64,000 nt of DNA from Conoideocrella luteorostrata (lineage: Eukaryota > Ascomycota > Sordariomycetes > Hypocreales > Clavicipitaceae), in the NCBI GenBank assembly GCA_032433595.1, contig JASWJB010000055.1, positions 1 to 64,000 of the forward strand, given 5' to 3'. A program made the translations under genes and the position numbers. Positions 1-12,969 of this stretch are shown here, one piece after another (the first letter of the stretch is position 1; each line of letters begins with the position of its first letter). The notes under the pieces were generated by a model that did not search any database, had not been told where the DNA came from, and saw nothing but the letters and a program-made list of their open reading frames with translations.

Positions 1-1807
1 TTTAGTTTTTTTTTTTTTTTTTGCATGATTTCTCTGGAGAATTCTCACCGGCACAATTCGACCGTTGTCCAATAAGGGCTGTGGCACTTTTTGGATCTCT
101 GACGATGCTCCCATCTTTTACCGGCATACAAGGCTTAGTTCTCGATTACTCATATTACAGGAGCCTGCATTCGTCATGAATACGTCCATCGCCATTTCCT
201 CTATCTGCTGATGTTGACAATAGCGACCTATTAGCTTTCCCAGTAATACGGCCTACGATACGGGATCTGGAAATTATCCCTCGTATCATTTTCGCAATAT
301 AACGGCCGCCGGCTCTAACATTCTTCATAGGTGTGGTCGAAAACGACCAAGCGACTAACATCCATGGGGATAACAGGGGTGCCGTCACGCCAGCGTCTAG
401 GCAAGAACTTTGGCTCATCATTGATAGTGCATGCGTAGTTATGCGAAGCCACAAATCTGTCTCGATTCATCGTCTACGGTATGATGACATATATCCTAGC
501 ACGTAAAACAACCGCGTCCTTCACCACACTCGCATGGCAGTCTTATGAGACGTCTGTAACAACAATTCTTAGGTATTGCAAAGACTGAAAAGAAACACAG
601 TTAGTCATTGAACAACCATCAAGCGCACAGCAGTTAATTGAAAAGCTGGCAGCCCGACCTAAATTGACTGCATGAGTACGTGATAGTCTGTCGACCAGAC
701 CTGCCAATGCTGGCCGATTTCTACTTTAGTGAAATGCTTCAAATAGACATGCCCTTCTTGACAATCTCGATATTCAAGGCCAGACCAGATAGCAGCAGGC
801 TAAAAAGTTTGCTTTCGATTGGTGTGTGGGCAGGAGGTCGGTCCATTTACCGCGATATGATCACAACTCGCTCGGTGCTCAGTACAATTTCACACTCAGT
901 TTTCGCTTGTTGCTCAGAAGGGAGCAGGTCAACAAGAGCAAACATGCACCAAAGGGGCATTGTCTTGTCCTGTATGTGTATGCATCTACCAAATTGGTGC
1001 CATGTTATGTGGCATATCCCTACGGAGTACATTCATAAAAAATAGATGGTCTACCCCGCAAACAATCTGCCTGTTTTGTGTCACTTAGTGTTACTATGAG
1101 TTGTGATGTGTGTGCGTGTGTGTGTTTATAACGGTATAAATAGCCGTCGTCGTTCCCCTCGCGTTGAGTCGTTTAATATGGAGTACTGTACGGAGTACTC
1201 CGTACTCCGTAGAGAGAAATCGCCTTCCCCATCCAGGCTTTCTAATAAGGTTTCTGGAAGCTCTCATCCTGGCGCATACAGTGCAGCGCTGCACTGTTTT
1301 TTTGCTCGGAATTACTGGAGGCCCACTGTACCTAGGCACATTCGGTAGCACTCCGCAGTGCAGTGCGCATAGTACTGCAGGAAATATTGACCAGCATCCG
1401 CGGCCATGGTGGCTCAGCCAGCCCCGTGGCCAGCCACAGGCCAATCAACTCCTTTGCCAACGTAAACGTACCGAGTGCCGAGTACAGCTAGTCGACTTTA
1501 CGACGAGAATCTCATGTCTACGCCTTGCTTCCCCCGTAACTCTCATTCTTCGACGGCTGCCCTGATACAAATTTAGAGCGTCTCATCCGCTTTTTACACC
1601 TTGTAGAAGTTGTGTAGGGGGGGATCAGCACTCGAGCGAAACCTCGGCTGGGCATTGCAAGGGCATTTGCAAGAGCTGTTTACGACATTGATCCAGCCTC
1701 AATCCATCTCTCAGCCCGCCTCATGGCCATGAGCTTGGCATGGTCGCCTGTCAAATCTGCTTTTTTGACTCCTCAGATCTCCCACTGGCGGCTGGTCATT
1801 TTATAGC
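1..1807. other. Left-end spacer without a confident gene
   Basis: No intact gene is recognisable. The stretch holds a poly-T run at the very start, a possible decayed ORF on the minus strand (231-470, listed separately), and a cluster of three TACTCCGTA/TACGGAGTA copies at 1189-1211. Pyrimidine-rich sequence from about 1500 to 1800 probably contains the promoter and leader of the Zn2Cys6 gene that follows. Short open frames at 680-1045 and 1164-1565 have no family resemblance or start context that I can support. Confidence 0.6.
231..470 (-). pseudogene. Possible decayed ORF fragment
   Basis: On the minus strand an ATG at 470 opens a 51-codon frame with protein-like composition (FLPRRWRDGTPVIPMDVSRL is part of it), ending at TAG (315-317). 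Beyond that stop the same frame stays open and protein-like for another 27 codons, then meets TAA (231-233) and directly TAG (228-230). All three stops could arise from CAG or CAA by C-to-T change, which would fit repeat-induced point mutation. No protein family was recognised. It may instead be a chance ORF, or an exon of a gene whose rest is not visible. Confidence 0.25.
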
Positions 1808-3402
1808 ATGATGCCGCCGCGACGGTCGCACAAGAAGTCTCGTGCCGGGTGTCGTAGATGTAAGATTCGAAAAATCAAGGTCAGTCAGCCAGTTGGAGCC
1901 TCCAAGCGATCAAAGCACAAAACGTCGTGATGCCACCCAACAACATGACTTCTTTTTTTCATACTCTTCGCACATGAGAGGCTGACACTTCGTATCCATT
2001 TTGTCCACATCAGTGTGATGAGGTTCATCCCCGCTGTGGGAACTGTTCAAAGCATGGCGTTCTTTGCGATTTTGAGAATCGTGATGTTCTTGATGAGCTT
2101 GATTCTGCTCCCACGCAGGAGTCGCTCAGCCCCCCACCACCCTCAACTCCAACCGTCAGACTGAGTGTACCCAAAATATCGCCGTCGCCGTCGCTGTCGC
2201 CGTCAGTGGCCTCGCCGCCGCCGAAGCGCGCAACACCTATCGTTGCGCAGCCTGCACCTTCACCGGAGCCAGATACGTCCACGCCCAGGCCGGTGGATAG
2301 ACTATTGGAACTGAGGCTCCTGCATCAGTACACCACCAGTACTTGTAAAACTCTGCTCACCAACTCTCCTGCCACGGACGACATATGGCAGCGAGCTGTC
2401 CCTGACATGGCCTTTCAAGACAAGCCATATTTGGCAGATGCCATGCTCTCTCTGGCGGCTCTGCACCTGCGCTCGCAAACACCCAAAGACAAGGCCGTGG
2501 TTCAGGCCTCGCTCGCATATTCCGCGTCGACTCTGGCTTCATACGTCACCACTCTCAATAATGGCATCACAGCTGACAATGCCGAGGCGCTGTTCCTCAC
2601 CGCCTCCCTTATTGCCTTCCAGGCGACCGCATCACGTATCTTCAACAAGGAAGACACAGCAGCGAGTAGCAGTGACAGCACAAATAGGTATACCTTGCCC
2701 ATGGCATGGTTTCATGCCTTCCAGGGCGTAAAAACAGTTGTTGCGAGCTCGTGGCAGTGGATACGAAACAGCAACATTGTGCAGGCAGTCATTGATTCGC
2801 AGCCTAGTTTTCAGCTGGACCTTAACCCTCTGAACCCCGGCTCCTTCTTCGGCCATCTGCTGGACGACCTGGACGGCGAGCTCGCAAATGAGTCCCAGGA
2901 TAGGGTCACGGCCACTCACCAAGCCTACTTTCATGCCGTCAGCGTGCTGAACTGGGCACACAAGAACCCGTACGCGCCAGCCGCTCTCGCCTTTCCCGCC
3001 AGTGTGTCTCGGAGGTTTGTCGAGGTTGTCGAGGAGAAGCGGCCGCGCGCCCTTGCCATCCTTGCGTGCTTCTTTGCGCTTTTCAAACGCATGGATGGCG
3101 TATGGTGGCTGGATGATGTGTCCCGCCGCGAGGTCATGGGTTTGGTCAGCATGTTTGAATCAGGCTCATGTTGGTGGCGACACTTGGAGTGGCCGATACG
3201 GATCGCTCTATGGGACGGGGGGACACTACCACCGGACGTATGGGGCGTCGACTACAAGCAAGAGGCAGAGGCGAACAAGGGCTCCTCAGAATCCATGATG
3301 AGCCATATCGAACTATTTTCTAAGCTGACCAGTGCTCCGCCAGCGGCGCCCTCGATATCTATGCAAGCAGAGCTGGAGCTTATCGCTGCCCCTTTGGACT
3401 GA
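1808..3402 (+). CDS. Zn2Cys6 fungal transcription factor (first of two)
   Basis: Probable nuclear DNA-binding regulator. The coding sequence is join(1808..1879, 2014..3402), 486 residues. The intron (GTCAGT...CAG) splits the zinc cluster just before its third cysteine, a common place in this family. The cluster has the Cx2Cx6Cx6Cx2Cx6C pattern at C15, C18, C25, C32, C35 and C42. A Ser/Pro-rich linker follows to about residue 110, then a region of about 370 residues beginning near LLHQYTTSTCKTL that resembles the Fungal_trans_2 domain found in Upc2-like factors. A second ATG follows the first directly, so the start could be one codon later. Target genes cannot be told from the sequence. It is convergent with RPF2, so the two do not share a promoter. 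Confidence 0.87.
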
Positions 3403-4046
3403 AATCGGCTTGCAACATTACATTGCATTACATTACATTACGTTGCGTGGCGTGGCAAGCAGTGCTTTTTTGGACGTATCAGGACCTTGAATTCGCATAA
3501 TAACGGCGTAGGGATGCTGGTGGTGAAGAAAGTTGAAGCTTGGCTACTGCCTGGGTGCGGAAAAGGCGTTTTATATGTTTTACATCTGTGTGTATTGCTA
3601 TTCGCATGCATTTTGTTTATTTCGCGTACTTTATACATCTCATATATTTTCTTGGGCGTGCGCATGTCGTTCGGGTACTGGGTTTATCACGAATACTGAC
3701 TGGGCCGTCCAACCTGGTTTTGGTTACTCCACGCCAAATTTGAAATCGTTCAATCAACAACAGTTTCAGAACTTGTCCACATCCCGTATAACTGATGCTC
3801 AGCGCCAACATGCAATTGATACCAGACTTGGCCCCCTCGGCCCCTTTGCGGCGTGAAAATGTTGTTTTTTCCGGCCAAGCCATGTTCTCAATTAAGGGAT
3901 ACACATGTAGCTACAATATGCTGAGATTATAGCCAACAAAAAGACCACGATGATGCGTGTGTGCAAAACGCCGCAAACGCCAAGAATCTCCCAGCCCAGA
4001 TGCACAATAAAGACAAACCAGACTTTTTTTCCATCACTGCCCCCAT
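3403..4046. other. Convergent 3' spacer
   Basis: This lies between the stop codons of the Zn2Cys6 gene and RPF2 and should hold both 3' UTRs and polyadenylation regions. It starts with an imperfect pentamer repeat of the ACATT type (about 3416-3440). The open frames at 3487-3904 overlap each other in several frames and look like chance. No RNA gene is seen. Confidence 0.6.
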
Positions 4047-5092
4047 CTATTGTTTTATCCTTTTGACATCTTCAGCAATAACATCATCCACGAGGTCTTC
4101 CTCGGCATTCCGTGACCTCTTCAAGGCCTTCATCTTCCTCAACTGCAGCTCCTTAAGATCCTGTCTCTCCAAATGCACTCTACCAATCTTGTCACCCATA
4201 GAATCTGTAACAATATTCTTCTTGGTCCTCTCCTCCAAACCACGAACCTTCTTCATAGCCTCCTTGAGCATAGACTCGTCAGCCTCCTTGACCCGGCCGA
4301 CGCGGAAGTCCATCCTGGGCCCAATCTCTTCGACTTCCACGCGAGGAAGTTTCTGCCCACTGCGCTTAGTGTTGATCATGTATGCTCGCAGATGGATAGC
4401 AGGCTTGGAATCTCCGTCCCCCGAGGTATCCTCCGCCGTCACCGAGATGATATACTGCAAGCCCTCGACGTCAATCTTGTCTGCGGGCTCGCCCTTGAAG
4501 AAATCAATAAGCATGCTCTTCGCGAGCGTAAACTCATTGGCCACGGGGCTTTCGAATGCCGTCCCCGCAAACAGAAGCATGGGCCGCAGCCCGATCGCAA
4601 ACTTCTTGTTCTTGAACTGCGCCATGGTGCGGAAGGTCTCTTGGTCGAGGTACAGTTCCAGCATGTCGAGCACTTTGTATCCAAAGGTGCGGATGAAAGT
4701 CATAGCGTGGGGCCGCTTTTTCTGGCTGCTGCCAAAGACGAGGAGGCTGGCATCGTTCTTTTCGGAGAAGAATTCGAGAGAGGTGGCGTCCTCGAAGGGG
4801 TGGATGGGGTTCTTCTTGGTGAATTTCTTGGCTAGAGGGAGGCGAAGAGAGTACAGCTCGTTGAGGGCATCTTGGACAATTTGCGAGCACGAGGTTCCAC
4901 GGAGGAAGAGACAGTTTTTGGGGTTTTCAATGGCCTTCGGCTCTCGCTTTTCGAGGGCTCGCTTTGAGCGGGCGTTGCGAGGTTTTCTGATACGACAGAA
5001 AAAAAAGTCAGCTGTTGGTTCAAATTCTAAATCGAGCTACTTGAGACATGTTGTGTATTGTGGTCGAGAAAAACGTACACTTGACGAAGCAT
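4047..5092 (-). CDS. RPF2: Ribosome biogenesis protein Rpf2 (Brix domain)
   Basis: Rpf2 works with Rrs1 to bring the 5S RNP (5S rRNA, Rpl5, Rpl11) into the 60S pre-ribosome in the nucleolus. The coding sequence is complement(join(4047..4986, 5079..5092)), 317 residues against about 340 in yeast. A 14-base first exon (MLRQ plus two bases) precedes a 92-base intron (GTACGT...CAG). The spliced N-terminus reads MLRQVKPRNARSKRALEKRE, typical of the family. A Brix fold covers most of the next 200 residues (FGSSQKKRPH, MTFIRTFGYKVLDMLELYL, FAGTAFE), and the C-terminal tail is Lys/Arg-rich, as expected for a nucleolar protein. It is head-to-head with PEX5, with 624 bases between the two ATGs. Confidence 0.93.
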
Positions 5093-5716
5093 CTTGGCGA
5101 ACTAGTCTTGTCGTTTGTAGTTGACAAATGCAGTTGCGCCTTGGGAATAGAAAACACACAGAGGGCTGGCTGTCAGAAAATCGCTATGGTAGGTACGGCG
5201 TAGTTAGTTGTTTAATTTTTTTTTCTACCCATGTTATCGATAAGCTAGCTTTCTCTAACACAGACTAGTGCAACTCAGCCGCTGAAGTCTTCTGAGTGGG
5301 GCGGCAGGATTGGCACCCCGCAGTCACGTGCCCTCCTACATTCAGACGTAGCTAACTAACTAACCCAGCGCCTTTTGAGGACGAGCAGTGGCGGCCGGCG
5401 GAGAAACTGTTGGCAATCCACCGACCGCAGGCAGACCTGCTTCCTTGGAGGCCGGGGCCGGACTGCCTCGGCATTTTCCCCCCCGTTTTTAACTAGCCTG
5501 GCCGAGCCGCAGGTGACGTTCTGACAAACCAATTCACCCGACCGCATGTTGTGGAAAAGTGTCGACCTCCTCCTCTTTTCCATCATATTTGATTTCCCTT
5601 TACCATTCCGCCGGCACAAGTGACTATTTGTCGCGACCAAAGCATCTATTGTTACTTTATCCGTCTCTCTGCTCGGATTCTAATTACCCCGCCAGCACCA
5701 GCAAAACTCCAGCATC
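5093..5716. promoter_or_regulatory. Divergent RPF2-PEX5 promoter region
   Basis: This is the only space upstream of both RPF2 (minus) and PEX5 (plus), so it should hold both promoters. Visible sites are a palindromic E-box CACGTG at 5325-5330 and CCTCGG at 5466-5471. The latter is the core bound by the fatty-acid regulators FarA and FarB in Aspergillus and sits about 245 bases before the PEX5 ATG. A CT-rich stretch near 5560-5700 probably marks the PEX5 leader. Both motifs are short enough to occur by chance. Confidence 0.5.
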
Positions 5717-7754
5717 ATGTCGTTCATGGGAGGAGCCGAGTGCTCCACGGCGGGGAATCCTTTGAGCCAGTTCCAAAAGCACGTTCAAGATGACAAGACT
5801 CTGCAGCGAGACCGACTCGCTGGAAGAGGTCCCGGAGGCCAAATGGGTGGCTTTCGAAGCCAGGTTGCGAACGCACCCCAGGATGAGGTAAACGAGAGCT
5901 TCATACCCAGCTTGTCTTGCAGTCCTCGCAGCAGTCGTCCACGACCTTGGGAATTAACTGACAATAACCTGTTATTGGTTCTAGATGATGAACGGCTTCC
6001 TCAATGGCCCCGCGAACCTCCAGCAAGAATTTCCAATGCAAGCCGGCCCTGCTCTGAACCCAGCTCAGCATGCGCCCATGCGCGCCAGCTCGGCGTCCCC
6101 GTCGTGGGCACAGGACTTCAACAGTCAGCCGGGCATGGAGTCGGCTTTCAAACCTCCTCCTGGAGCTCACTTCTCGGCTGACGAATTTGCACGATTCCAC
6201 CAGATGAACGGCCAAGCGTCATCAGCTAGATCCAGCCCTATGCAAAGCACCAACATGTCCAGCCAGATGCCCCAACGGCCAATGATGGGAGTTGGTATGG
6301 GTATGGGATATGGTCAGTCCATGTTCCAGCCCATGTATCAAAACCAAACCCTGCAGCAGCAGCCCCTGCAGCAGCAACAGCCAGAGGGCAAAGGTAAGGG
6401 CAAGCTGGTGGAGCTGGATGATAGCAAGTGGGAAGAGCAGTTCGCTCAGCTCGAGCTCCAGGACCAGGAGGCAGACAAGCTTAAGGAGCACGAAGAGGCT
6501 AATGCTGCTGAGCGAGAGTTGGATGAGATTGACAGAGCAATGCAATCTGAAACTAATGAGTTTGGTGACTTCGAATCCCTCTGGAAAGGAATCCAAGCTG
6601 AGACAGCTGCTGCTAGATCCATGGTCAACGACGATACCTTCTTCGACCAATTCGATACCGAATGGAGCAACGAGAACATACCTGCCGACTTCTCCATGGG
6701 AGATTGGGGCCGATTCGGCGATCCCGTTGTCGAAAACTACCTGTTCGAAGAAGAGAATTTCTTCAAAAACGAAAAGAACGCGTTTGACGAAGGCGTACGG
6801 GTAATGAGGGAGGGTGGGAATCTGTCTCTTGCTGCGCTGGCCTTCGAGGCTGCGGTTCAGCAAAATCCGGAGCACATTGACGCGTGGGTGTATCTTGGAA
6901 AGGCCCAGGCCCAGAACGAGAAGGAGACGGCAGCGATCCGTGCCATGGAACAGGCACTGAAGTTGGATCCTAACAGCCTCGAGGCCTTGATGGGTCTTGC
7001 AGTTTCATATACCAACGAGGGGTACGACAGCACGGCATACCGAACACTCGAGCGCTGGCTCTCAGTCAAATATCCCAACGTCTTGGATCCCAAGGATCTG
7101 CATCCCGCGGCTGAGATAGGCTTCACTGACCGCCAAATCTTGCATGAGAAGGTGACGAATTTGTTTATCAAGGCCGCGCAGCTCAGCCCGGATGGAGAGC
7201 ATATGGACCCTGATGTGCAGGTCGGTCTAGGTGTTTTGTTCTACGGCGCAGAAGAGTACGACAAGGCAGTTGACTGCTTCCAATCCGCCCTGCACTCATC
7301 CGAGCTGGGCACCTCAAACCAACAAGAGCAGGTGCACTTACTGTGGAACCGACTGGGTGCTACACTGGCCAACAGCGGGCGATCAGAAGAAGCCATCGCT
7401 GCATATGAGCAGGCCCTCTCTCTGGCTCCCAACTTTGTCCGAGCTAGGTACAACCTCGGAGTCAGTTGCATCAATATCAACTGCCACCAGGAAGCGGCCA
7501 GCCACTTTCTCGCCGCTCTGGAGATGCACAAGGCCATTGAGAAGTCTGGCCGCAACAAGGCTTATGAGATTCTCGGCGACAACGCCGGTGGGAACGTGGA
7601 CGAAGTAATTGACAGGATGTCGGCACAGAACCGCAGCAGCACGCTGTACGATACTCTGCGAAGAGTCTTTACGCAAATGGGCCGAAGAGACCTGGCTGAG
7701 AAGACAGTCGCAGGTGTAGATCCTGACATTTTCCGGCCAGAATTCGACTTTTAA
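5717..7754 (+). CDS. PEX5: Peroxisomal targeting signal 1 receptor Pex5
   Basis: Pex5 binds C-terminal SKL-type signals in the cytosol, docks at Pex13/Pex14 and carries cargo into the peroxisome. The coding sequence is join(5717..5887, 5985..7754), 646 residues; the 97-base intron is GTAAAC...TAG. The N-terminus has the conserved cysteine used for receptor recycling (C9, in MSFMGGAEC). The disordered half carries aromatic pentapeptide motifs such as WAQDF (about residue 98) and WEEQF (about 206), with a Gln-rich run between them. TPR repeats follow from about residue 325 to near the end, for example NPEHIDAWVYLGKAQAQ and RARYNLGVSCIN, the latter holding asparagines expected to contact PTS1 peptides. 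Length and order match fungal Pex5. It is divergent from RPF2, with a possible CCTCGG fatty-acid-response element upstream. Confidence 0.96.
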
Positions 7755-9119
7755 GAGATGAGCATACATGCATATGTTATTTTATTTACATTTGGGACAA
7801 AGGGCATTGCTTGGGTATTTGCTAGGTATAACTACGTACGGTATGACTTATTTAGGGGTTGAACCTGGTTAGCCCCGACGTTTCAGGCAAAACGCGATTG
7901 ATATGTGCCAAGTGTATAAAAACACACAAGATCAGCTACGAGGCAACGAGCCTGGGAAAAGAACATGTATCTGCGACTGATGATATGGGATCAATGAAGA
8001 TTTAGCTTGATTTGACGGCGTTGAGAGCCTTTGACTACTGACTGTTGTTCTGTTGCCGTTGCACACCACCCACCCTATACCCAGCTCTGATGTCGTGAAA
8101 CAATCAGTGATATTTGTTGTTAGCTACAGCATTGAGAGCATTCATGTCAGCTAGTTTACTCTCATCCTCGGTTACTCCATCTCAGCAGTCGTACAAATCC
8201 AGGCATCTGTTTCCTCGCAAAATCATTAACCTCCTGCCACGCGCGCGCCACCCACATACCGTACCAAATAGTCTCCTGCAAGACCTCCGGATCTCATCGC
8301 ACCCGTTCAATATATACCCCACATACATCATGCCCCCCTCCCCCGGAAGGCGTATTTTGGCCGATGTATTAATAACAACCGATTTCTTTTTACTTCTCCG
8401 TTTTCTCGTTTCTTGTCATTTTTTTTTTCGTTTTTTTGGCGCTCCACACAATTTGCGCCTGTGTGCGTCGCAGCCGCGGCCTCCTGGATATATGTATGTA
8501 CATACATACACGTGATGGGGCGGACACGATCCAAGCAGCCATCTTGGGGGCATCAAAAGCAATAGATCGTTAGTTACGGAGCAATCCGTCGTTACATAAC
8601 TAACCAGCTAGGGCTGGCTGGCCATGTGCTGCTGCCACCACCACCACCCTAACCCTCCTGTGCGGCGTTCAGCGGGATCAGCCGCACGTGCGAATTACAC
8701 GGTAGATATGCAACTTGTCTGCTTTTACCCGTCTTTTTTTCTTTTTCTTTTTGCTGCTACTGCCGCTGTTAATGTTAATGTTGCGCGGGGTGGCGCTGCG
8801 TAGCTGCTTTAGTTGGGGGGGTGCTTTAATTTGTTTTAATTAACCTGGCTGCTTTTTTTTTTTTTTTTTTTCCCTTTTCTCTTCTCCTCGTGGGGGATTG
8901 CGATGAACATGGGAGTTGCGCTGGGCTGGATGGACTGTGTGCAATATGGTGCAGTCGGGAGCGCTCCGTATGTATGTATGTACAGTGGTGTAACTGCGGA
9001 GTCCCCATAGGATTTGCTGACTTGGGACCCTATCATGGGCTGTTTACGATGCCGTCGCATCCTGCGAAGATGGGCATTGCATTTCGGCCACTTACAAATT
9101 GGGGAGAGTGTACGGAGTA

Positions 9120-9161
9120 CTCTGTGCTCTGTGCTCTGTGCTCTGCGCTCTGCGCTCTGCA
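9120..9161. repeat. Heptamer array (CTCTGYG)6
   Basis: Six consecutive 7-base units run without a gap: three CTCTGTG, two CTCTGCG and a final CTCTGCA. The array begins on the last base of a TACGGAGTAC motif at 9111-9120. Confidence 0.9.
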
Positions 9162-10317
9162 GCTACTGCGCAGTTTTGTGTGCTTCGCACTGCATGGAGC
9201 ACTCGCTGCCTGGGAGTGGTGTGCGAACCAACTACAGTGCTCGGTACGGAGTACTCTAGCAGTCATTCTGGGCCACCAATCCTACACGATTTTGGCTGTT
9301 TCTCGGCTGTACGCAGCTACAGGTAGGTACCTATGGAGTGCGGAATAATATGCTGACATTTCATCCATCATCATCACCATTCCCCTTCGCCCTCTTCCGT
9401 GACAGCGCAGCATGATCCACAAATGCTTATATGAACTCGGAAACGTCATATAGCCACCATCGCCACCGCCGCCACCACCACGACCACCACGTCAGACCAG
9501 GCCCGTCCGCCTCGCCCGGGATGGACGAATGGCCCAACCCGCGATCCTTTGCTTGGGGGCTGAGAACTTGACCTGTGTGTGTGTGTGTGTCTGTGGCTTG
9601 GCGCCAGGGTGGCTCTGCACGCAGGACAAAACGGCGTTTTGGTGGCGGCCGTTGTATGAGCATGGGGCTTTTTGCGATATTGGCGGAGCACGATGCAGTA
9701 ACTATCGCATGTCTGCTTGAAGGGGCGGTCGGGGGGGCTTTTGTTTGGGGGCGCCATGGAACTAGCTGGGCAACTAACTAACTAGTTAGCAGGCTGCATA
9801 CAGCAGCGACTCGAGAGCTGCAGCCTGCAAGGACTTTTGTTTTCCCTATAATACGTGATGCAGGCTGCTACAGGTGGTTGGTGGTTGGTTGCGTGGTTGC
9901 GTGGCGCATGTCTCGATTTTGACTGACCTTCCCGCAATTAATCGTATGCAGCTATGCACTCCGTATGCACGCACGCACGCACGCATGTCGAGTAAACGGC
10001 GTAAAGAAAAAAAAAACAAGGAAACCAATGCTCGACTCGTCTGACATTTTGGCATGTACTCCACATTGTTGCCATCACGGCGGAGACCTGGCAGCCTGGG
10101 AATCACAATTACTACGACGTGGGAGTACCTAGCCGTCCCCCTCGGCAAACGAGCATGCGCTCAGGGCATCCATCCTCCCTGCACTGCATGCTTCATGTCA
10201 TGCTTGATTGCTAATTGATGCGCAGCTCGACAAGCGTATCACCATCGCCCCCCTTTACCCAAAGGTTAAAACACCCCCATCGGTGCTGTGGTGACTGCAG
10301 GCGAAGGACGCATCGAG

Positions 10318-10349
10318 TAGCTACCTAACTACGTAGCTACCTAACTACA
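10318..10349. repeat. Two tandem 16-base units
   Basis: TAGCTACCTAACTACG is followed directly by the same unit with one changed base at the end. The junction forms the palindrome CTACGTAG. No gene is nearby. Confidence 0.85.
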
Positions 10350-10780
10350 GAAGTCGCGGAGCATGGAGTCACTACGGAGTACGGAGTAGCAAGTCACAAT
10401 ATGTCCAACGAGGTGGTTTGAGTTTGTCGTCACACTCCAAACTTCGTCTTGTCTTACCTGGTGCAGTCTGCATGATCGGTACCGGTACCTGAGCGTCGGG
10501 GTCGGATAGCTGGGACGGCACAAGAGCACAAAAGGGGACTGAAACTAAGTAATTAACGAACACGACGGTGGTGCCGCATCTTCTCATCTCACTTCCTTAG
10601 TTGCCTGGCCTGGCCTGGCCTGGCTGCCCGGCCAGCGGTTGGCTCCGTCTGGGGCAGCTCACTAACTGAGGAGTGCCGAGTGCTGCTCCGTGACTAGTTC
10701 CCTTTTCCTCAATTGAGACATGAGTTTAGTTACTCCATACGGAGTAGTTGCCAAAGAGCTAATCGCAAGGTGTGACTGGC

Positions 10781-10825
10781 GGGTGATGGGTGATGGGTGA
10801 TGGGTGACGGGTGACGGGTGACGGG
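10781..10825. repeat. Heptamer array (GGGTGAY)6
   Basis: Three units of GGGTGAT are followed by three of GGGTGAC and a partial GGG. The block order of the two variants suggests expansion from two neighbouring parent units. Confidence 0.92.
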
Positions 10826-10907
10826 GCTAGTCATCAAATTGGCTCAGATATCGCGGGCTGCAGCAAACACCGTATCGATGGCCCCCTCCTAAATAAGCGT
10901 TTTGTCA

Positions 10908-10928
10908 TGATACTTGATACTTGATACT
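10908..10928. repeat. Heptamer array (TGATACT)3
   Basis: Three perfect 7-base units lie 80 bases right of the GGGTGAY array. Confidence 0.85.
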
Positions 10929-12941
10929 CGCCCGCCGGCGAGCGGGCTGTTGTGAGGTGGATTCGGAAATAACCTGTTCGGTGTGTAGTCATCGCACTTA
11001 AGTACCAGTTTGAACGAACCAGGCAGCAGGCAAAGTTATGTATTGCATGTACTCCGTACCATGTCTTTAATATCATGCCATGGTTATGGATTCGCTCGCT
11101 GCTGACCTTGCAGAATCGGACAAATCGGACAAAGCCAATTTTGATAGGCACGGCTACGAGGAACCGGGTACCGAGAAGACGCAAGTTTCCGATGCATGTA
11201 CTCCGTACACAAGTAGTTGTTCGCCAGGTTCGCCAGGTTCGCCAGACATCTGCAGATATTGCGACTTATTGTCAGTTCAGTGTATGCCGTTGTTTCGGTA
11301 CCGTCTGTGTGTATGGGAACCGAACTGGGCTCCTTGTTGATTCCTGCCGATGCCAATTTTGGCCTTACTATTCCGCATCCCAGACAGTTGTTCTTAACAG
11401 AAGCAAGTCATTATCACCTGCCAGCAGCCACCCCCTCCTCCGCAGCTCACTAGTTAGTGATTGCCCCCATGGCAGACAGACGATGGCGCACAATAGTCAT
11501 CAATGAACGCCTGCAATGATTCCGAGACAGCCGATCCCCTCCAGATTCAAATCATCTCGGAAGTCACACTTGGAAAACCCCGCACGGCTGGACTGGTTGT
11601 GTAAAAAAGGTCATTTCCTGTTCAATTGGCATGGGCAAGCAGGATGAAAAAGAGGATTCCGTACTCGCCGCCCATCGCCAGCCAAGTATGCATGTATGTG
11701 CGAAGTAGTTGCTGTGTACTCCGTACACAGTCGGGTTACATGGATGACTGGCCGCTCAACTGCCGCCAGTTGGTGGCGGGGCTGTCCCCAATCTCTTGAA
11801 CTATTCAATCTGCCACAAGGGACGAACTGGAATTACACAGCTGTAGTATTCAGAGACACGACCCGATGTGAAAGTTAGTACTCCATAAATCATACTCGAA
11901 TTATTAATTGTGACGCAAAATCGGCTGATTCTCTCTCTGGCTTGGCCGGGCCTGGAACAGCAACTGGGGAGAAAGCAGTTCGCATCGGAATTGGGGCTGC
12001 ACAATCGATCGTGCATGGCAGCTATGTAAATGATTGTGCGTCATCTACGGAGCACCACCAACGAACGACAATCACGCCGAAACATGTGAACGGGGAACTG
12101 CTTGAACTGTGTTGCAGAACAAATCAACTGATTTAGCTTGCCACATGTACATGCTTCGTACTCCCGCAACTAAGTATTGTGCGAGCATTCCAGTCGCAGT
12201 CGCAGTCGCAGTGACAACGTTGCTGGTTTGCCCTAACTGCTGCTAGTCTCACTTGACAGCTGAGGTGCACATGCCGATACGTCCATTTACGAGTCTTAGC
12301 TCTCAGCCTGGGGGGGGCGGGGGTGTGCAAGTGACAAGTCAGGGCGACGTATACTGGGGGACTGGGGAATTCAGAAACCAAATCACACATTTGTGTCTGA
12401 GACTCCTGGTGAGGAAACGTTTTCTCGTGGGAGCTAAGTCAGCTCCTTCCAAGCACCCGCATTTGGGGATGGAAGCATGACTCTTCGTGGGACCTTTGCA
12501 ACAGAATGCCGGAGTCATTACGGAGTAGGCAAGGAGTGCTCCGTAGGTACGGAGCAGTTACGGTACGGAGTTGTATCAGCTCAATAAGCTTCTTGGCAGC
12601 CAAACCCATTGCAGGCTAAAAACAGGTGATTTGGAATGCCTGGCGATATTTGCTCGTCTGTTACCGATCGGGTCCCTGGCACCCCTGACCTGCGACTTGT
12701 TCACGGATGCCGTACTCCCTGGTTAACTAGTAGATCCTCGCAGTGGCTACCCGGTGTTAATATAGACGTACAAGCGCTGTTATTTTACATCCGATAACTA
12801 ACTAGTTATGCCAGTGCGTACTGGGGTTGCCGTTCCTGTCCACCTCTCGTACTGTAGAAAGTGGGATCATCAATCCGTCCTGTCGAGTTGACGATGGGGC
12901 GGCTTGAGAGCAGCGTCGCACGGAACGAACCCTGTTTCCTT

Positions 12942-12969
12942 TTTCTTATTTCTTATTTCTTATTTCTTA
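12942..12969. repeat. Heptamer array (TTTCTTA)4
   Basis: Four perfect 7-base units run into a poly-T stretch. Confidence 0.88.

Noticed and set aside
1189..1211. TACTCCG direct repeats as telomere-like sequence
   Set aside because: The fungal telomere unit is TTAGGG; the copies are dispersed and short, not a terminal array.
3961..5124. Plus-strand open frame of 387 codons
   Set aside because: It lies antisense to the clear RPF2 gene and extends across its intron; composition is that of a reverse-complement shadow.
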